From positions 1,178,001 to 1,242,000 of the forward strand of contig JAKULF010000008.1 of assembly GCA_022661535.1 (NCBI GenBank): a stretch of DNA of 64,000 bases, read 5' to 3'. Positions within the stretch are counted from its first letter, which is position 1; every line of letters begins with the position of its first letter. The notes below the pieces were generated by a model. It ran no database searches and was not told where the DNA came from. It saw nothing but the letters and a program-made list of their open reading frames with translations. Origin of the DNA: Eutypa lata (taxonomy: Eukaryota; Ascomycota; Sordariomycetes; Xylariales; Diatrypaceae). Below are positions 59,194 to 64,000 of the stretch, piece after piece. The position numbers were made by a program, and so were the translations under genes.

Positions 59194-60454
59194 GACCAGT
59201 TTTGTTGTTTCTGCGCCCGTGTTGCGAAGGTAGGCATTTGCTGCACTTGAATTGCAGTGTGCCCCGTAGGCAGGCAGGCAGGCAGGCAGGCTCTCTGCCC
59301 TTTATATCAAGACGACCACCAGTATCGGGCGCCTCTTGTAGGCAAACTGACTCAGAGGCCGATATTCTCGTTGGGGGCCGCGACCCAGGAGCCTCAAACT
59401 GTGCACAGCACGCAAAGCAGCTTGTCCTCAAATCACCACCCTGGCTGCCTCCGAGTTTTCGGGGGTTGTCCCCACCCCGACCGTGGTGAACCCACCCTTT
59501 CCGGCTGTATTATCACAAGACCTTTGAAAATGAGCATATTGGCGGTCTGTACAATCGAGCCCTTCCGTTTCATTCTGCTATTCATAGACTAGCCTTCTTA
59601 TCTACGAGCGATATCGTAAGTAGTGTTCGCATGTGCCCTTAAAAGGGGCTACTTGTTACTGCTAGTTAGTGCGTACCCTAGCATTGGCATCAACAGCCCT
59701 AGACTTCAATGCATGCAATCCTTTACCACAATGTTCCTGGCCTAATCTATTTCCCCCCTATTTAAGGACTAGCAGTTCATACATCTTATAAACTTATTAT
59801 CATTGGTCATATCAAGCACTAACAGCTCAACATTCCCGAGCATATTATGATCTGTCATCCAAGTTGAATGAGTAACAGTTTTGATCCAGATAAGCGTGAT
59901 ACTCTTTCCCAGGCTCGATTGGGTTGTCGAGCTACCAAGACAGTCAGACTACATTGGATCGAGATTTTGTTAAGCAGAAAGACTGAATGTCACTGCATGG
60001 CTGAATGGTAAGCGTTTGATTCTGGAACCACGAAGACCTACTGGCTAAAACTCCCGCCACCCTTGTACAACAGATCCGGAGTTGCATCATCTGACTAAGG
60101 ACTAGGCCAGCCATCTTGCCGACATAATTCGTTGGAAACAGCGACCAAGATGCATTTAAATACACCTCCTCCTCGGAGTGCGAGACAAGAGCAGGAATTA
60201 TGACTTGAAATGACACGTGAATCGTAGAACGTCTATGACATCGGCAATCGCGTCGTACGTGTAGTCCCCTATATAATAGACAATGCCCTGTATGATAGCG
60301 AATGCGGGGTTCTCACCAAAGCACAGAAGTCCCACTGGGCGGGCTCATACAACCGTTTTGCGTGAGAATATGTAGATGACTTCCAGAATTCAATTCCGCA
60401 TTCAAACAAACTACCAAAGCAGCCATATCCCAACATCATAGGTATTAAACAATC
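59194..60454. other. Intergenic stretch with GGCA repeat
   Basis: 1.26 kb without a credible gene. It includes a (GGCA)n run. A tRNA-like start near 59987 was considered and rejected. Confidence 0.45.
59269..59291. repeat. (GGCA)n tetranucleotide repeat
   Basis: Almost six perfect GGCA units, about 80 bp upstream of the 70-residue gene's ATG on its promoter side. Confidence 0.85.
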
Positions 60455-61255
60455 ATGGAGTCCTTCGACCAAGTCCAGAAAGACTACGACGACCAAGCGG
60501 GCACCTACGCAGCCTACACGACGAAGCCCTACGGGATCCTCGAAACGCAGCTCATGCGCTCGGCGCTCGGCGACTGCGCCGGGGCACGCGTGCTAGACCT
60601 CGGCGGCGGGACAGGGATCCGGGCGCGCCAGGCGCTGGACCTAGGCGCCGCGAGCGTGGACGTCGTGGACCTCTCGCCAGGGATGGTGCAGGTCGGAGAG
60701 AAGAAGGAGGAGGAGGAGGAGGAGGAGGAGGCAGTCGAGGGCCGGGACGACACGATCCGCTGGTTCACGGCCGACGTCTCGAAGTCGCTGGAACACCTAA
60801 AGCTACGAGACGCCTACGACCTCGTGATGGCGAACTGGGTCTTCGACCACGCGCGGTCCGTCGACGAGCTCGAGGGCATGTGGCGCAACGTGGCGGCGCG
60901 GCTGCGCCCCGGCGGGCGCTTCGTCGGGATCCGGGCCTGCGACCCCCGCCGACCCGCCTTCGGGAACGGGGAGGCCAGGTACGGCGTCACGTACAAGGAC
61001 TTCGTGGAGATCCCGGGGGGGCTGCGGTTCCGGTACATACTCCACTCCGACCCGCCCATCGAGTTCGAGGCCGCTTCGATGGAGGTCAGCTACTCCGGCT
61101 CTACGGAAATGCACGAGAAGTTCGGCCTGTGCGATGTGCAGGTCGAGCCCTACGAGAGCGCGGAGATCGTCGGAGAGGATCCGGAGTACTGGGCGCTGTT
61201 CTTGGAGGCGCCGCCTATGGCGGTCGTCAAGGCGAGGAAGAAGACAGCGGGTTAA
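60455..61255 (+). CDS. Class I SAM-dependent methyltransferase
   Basis: Single-exon, 266 residues, markedly GC-rich. After FDQVQKDYDDQAGTYAAY comes motif I, ARVLDLGGGTGIRARQAL (about residues 44-61), the SAM-binding loop. Asp in SVDVVDLSPGMVQVGEKK is the usual ribose contact. Further motifs: WFTADVSKS, YDLVMANWVFDHARSVDEL (motif IV region) and LRPGGRFVGIRACDP (post-motif). The layout fits the ubiquinone/menaquinone-methylase-like and toxin-biosynthesis-methyltransferase-like group of fungi. A run of eight Glu codons (GAG repeats near 60703-60732) sits between motifs I and II. No neighbouring biosynthetic core gene gives a substrate. Confidence 0.88.
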   Translation: MESFDQVQKDYDDQAGTYAAYTTKPYGILETQLMRSALGDCAGARVLDLGGGTGIRARQALDLGAASVDVVDLSPGMVQVGEKKEEEEEEEEAVEGRDDTIRWFTADVSKSLEHLKLRDAYDLVMANWVFDHARSVDELEGMWRNVAARLRPGGRFVGIRACDPRRPAFGNGEARYGVTYKDFVEIPGGLRFRYILHSDPPIEFEAASMEVSYSGSTEMHEKFGLCDVQVEPYESAEIVGEDPEYWALFLEAPPMAVVKARKKTAG

Positions 61256-61916
61256 AGGCTACTTTCGTTCTACTTGAAAAGTCTAATATTAACTGTATCA
61301 CCACAAAATTGGACGTTTCGCTAAGGTCTATGATGTCAGCTAATCCGTGTTGTTCTTGATTTATTTCATTACGCCGATAGCTCGACGGGCAGACTACTAT
61401 TATTTCCGTCGCGCTTAATTTATCAAATTGTATTATCTTGCTTCTCTAGTGTTTTCCCAATTCTTTGGAGTTTCCCAACTCATAGTAGCGCCAGGGCCCC
61501 CTATCTTAGATAAAGGGGTAATACACCAACCATAATTACAGCTTCAAGATCAATTTTCACTATACAATTTTATGTTTTGGATATAACCCATGGAAATACG
61601 AGTATACTATCAAAAGAATGTTGGTCTTATCCAGCCCATTAGACCCTGAGTCCCGTACTATTCCTACAATTAGTTATATCGTTGTACCTGACCGTCAAGT
61701 AAATATAGGATATATAGCAGAAGACAATATTCATTTACGTAGATATGTACTCTGCAAAGAACAAATGATGGGTGCTACCCATCGATGGTATGTACTCTCC
61801 GGAACTAAATAGGTTCTCCGTCCTCCACGATTACCTGTTGCTCCCCTATTGCTCATAGGTACAAAATAGGGGTTGGTTTACTGCAACATTAGTACAACCA
61901 GTATTAGCGACAGCAC
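61256..61916. other. Intergenic, convergent 3' ends
   Basis: 661 bp, AT-rich, no credible exon. Confidence 0.5.
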
Positions 61917-64000
61917 TTACATGCCATATGCGGCCTTAAATCCACAGATCAACCCAGTAACCTCGTCCCGCCAAACCCCTCTACACTCCTTCGTGCCATT
62001 CCTGCCCGAGCTCAGCGAGTCCAGCGACTTTGTCACCACTGCGCGATCTCCAAAGAAAGCATGAGCTCTCACATCACAACCTGTAACCAGGCCGTGCCCA
62101 AGTGTCACGCCCCAGACGCCACCGACTTTCACCGCATGGGCATCAACATTGTCGTGGTCCTGGAGGAGAAGGGAGTAGACAGCACCCGAGTACTTCACGC
62201 GCTTCTCCGCCACGTCTGCCGGGAACGCCCACTTTCCGTCCTCGGTTTTGATCGGATGCCAGGGCGTGATCAAAAGCCGCCCGACACGGCACATAACAGC
62301 CCGTCTCATTGGGATCCGGAGCACAGCAACGACGCGGCGACTGCCAAGAGGGGTCTGGACGCTGACGCCCTTCCGCAACCGGCACACGGGCATCTCGCGC
62401 CCGTCACCTAGGAGCACTCTGCTCCAGGCGGCGAAGCACCCACTTTTCGGGCTGTTGTAGCAGCTAGTAGTCGAGGTGAACCCAGATCCAGCAGCCATGA
62501 ACTTCAAATCCGTGACGTACTTCGAGGTGGGGGCGTGTGTGGGACCCGGGGGAGGGAGCGTGTCGAAGGCCTTATCCAGTTCGTCTCGGCACCGGATGAA
62601 GAGCGGGCTGCTGGCATTGTACATTTGCGGACCCGGGTCCTTGAAGGAGTTGCACATCTGCTTGGCGTGCGCGTTCCAAAGGCTGAAGTAGAAGTGGCGG
62701 CCCCATCTGTTGAAGTACGATATGCTCGAGAGGGCGAGGCTCACCTGGCCGGCTGGAGATGCGCCTACGAGGTCCTGCATGAGAGATTGGTTGTATGGGT
62801 CGTCGAAATCCTTGGCGGGAATCCGAGCTACCAGGTCTCGCAAGGCAGATCGAAATGGTTCTAGACTGATAATGCGTGGTGCATCATACTCGCCCTTGGA
62901 ATTGAATGCGAAGCAGGACGACAGGAACTCGCAGATCATTACCCGGCTACGATGGTAGGCCATCTCAGCTTCAGGGGGCGAGTAAGGGGTCGGAAGGTCC
63001 CGAGTGTATGATGGTGCCCTCATCAGTGAATATCTGAATCTCGCGCTGATAGGCAACCTCTCAATAGAGCGATCAAAATTTGCCTTCTGATCTTTGTCGC
63101 CGATATGCTGGCAAATGATGTCTCGAGACTGGTTGTATTGCAGGTTTCCGAGGTGAATAGTAAGCTTGTTTTTGTTCCCACTAGACTTTTCCTCGTTTCG
63201 GATAGTCTCCCCCGTTGTTGTCCTCAGTCTAATTGACTTCGGAGTCGTTATCTCAAGACTGCACTTCGTGGCGAAGGTTGATTGGAGATGTGCCACAGCG
63301 TGGACGAACACGGTGGCCTGTAGAGTGTTATTAAGTGCGAAAGCAGTCCGGGATCATCTCAACTTACAATCATGCCAGCATCTGGTATGAATGCGTAGTT
63401 GCCATCACCAATCTCAGCAATGGACTTGAGCAATCCTGATTTTATCTCGTAGCCGAATCCAAAGGTGTGGATGGTTGCTGGCAGAGGATGCATCCCGCGG
63501 ATCTTGCTAACATAACCTTGGGCGGGACACCTGTTTATAGGATTAAAACGAGGCATTAATAGTTTCATGGAGGTCAGGGCTTACATCATGTTTGGCATGC
63601 CGTCGGTGAGGACCATGACAGCAGGAACACGGCCTGTGTCCGCGTTACTCTTAAACAGTTTTAGCCCTTGGCAAATCCCTTGCCAAAGATTCGTTCCTGA
63701 CGTAGGCAGCATCGACTCGATGTTCTTTTTTGTCAGCTTCTTGTTGTCTTTATTCATCGGCAGAAGTCGTTGAAGAACCTTATATATAATGTGTCATATT
63801 AGCAAGATTATGGTAGACTTTTTATAGGCTGTTGAGCTTACCTTCCCGCCCGAGTTGAATGTGACAATCCCTAGTCTATCTCCCTCGTCAAGGGTTTCAA
63901 GAATGGTGAGGGCTGCATGCTTTGTCAAGTCTAGAATAGACAATCCAAAGTCTTCCAGGGTATTGTTGCCATTGTCATCAGTCATCGGAGCAGGAGCATT
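61917..64000 (-). CDS. VWA-Hint domain protein, 3' part (start beyond right edge)
   Basis: Model within the window: complement(join(61917..63317, 63368..63530, 63585..63778, 63842..>64000)). Introns are 50, 54 and 63 bp. The vWA domain is entered mid-way: LTKHAALTILETLDEGDRLG and VTFNSGGK, then SMLPTSGTNLWQGICQGLKL, VMVLTDGMPNM and FGFGYEIKSGLLKSIAEIGD; its MIDAS DxSxS lies off the edge. After a helical middle region (from SIERLPISARFRYSLMRAPS) comes the C-terminal Hint domain: GCFAAWSRVLLGDG with the initial Cys, LLITPWHPI with the TxxH-type His, and WGVTLGHGLV. VWA-Hint proteins are a known eukaryotic group; Hint modules can cleave a peptide bond autocatalytically, but whether these do is untested. 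A U-box or other N-terminal domain may lie outside. Confidence 0.88.

Noticed and set aside
59980..60075. tRNA-Ser-like 5' half (GTCACT...ATGGCTGAATGG)
   Set aside because: No matching 3' acceptor arm, no T-loop GTTCRA and no proper anticodon stem.

Overview
The window looks like nuclear DNA of a filamentous ascomycete (Pezizomycotina; a Sordariomycete is plausible but not proven). The reasons are short spliceosomal introns (about 48 to 160 bp) with CTAAC/CTGAC-type branch sites, many single-exon genes, and typical fungal families: TOR, a Pex23/Pex30-like dysferlin-domain protein, a fungal-type BTB family, a wax-synthase-like acyltransferase, a CorA-like protein and a VWA-Hint protein. I built gene models by hand from open frames, splice sites, branch sites and phase. 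I saw no rRNA, tRNA, CRISPR array or intact transposon.

Layout. 0.4-15 kb: a C2H2 protein, an MFS transporter, a nine-exon sugar transporter, an F-box protein, a wax-synthase-like protein, then a gene-poor stretch with a 26-bp minisatellite of about 20 copies, and a small unknown gene. 16-20 kb: two BTB/POZ-like paralogues in tandem, the first with a broken frame. 20.8-30 kb: a Pex23-like protein whose intron is mostly microsatellite, a 783-residue unknown protein with a coiled-coil neighbour, and a small Cys-rich gene. 30-32.7 kb: AT-rich and empty.

32.7-45 kb is a conserved housekeeping block: TOR kinase (2514 aa over five exons), divergently placed Rtf2, and glucosidase II beta with a KDEL end. 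47-53 kb: an unknown single-exon gene, an 81-residue protein split over three small exons, and an 851-residue protein kinase fused to a vWA-like domain. 53-56 kb: a GMP synthase with 16 introns, two of them apparently GC-AG, and a 15-nt microexon. 56-64 kb: a CorA-like membrane protein, a 70-residue three-exon gene, a class I methyltransferase, and the 3' part of a VWA-Hint gene that runs off the right edge.

The genes do not form an obvious biosynthetic cluster. The parts most worth following are the divergent intron-rich GMP synthase, the kinase-vWA fusion about 10 kb from a second vWA gene, the stop-free microsatellite intron, and the tandem BTB pair. All exon models are inferences from sequence without transcripts.
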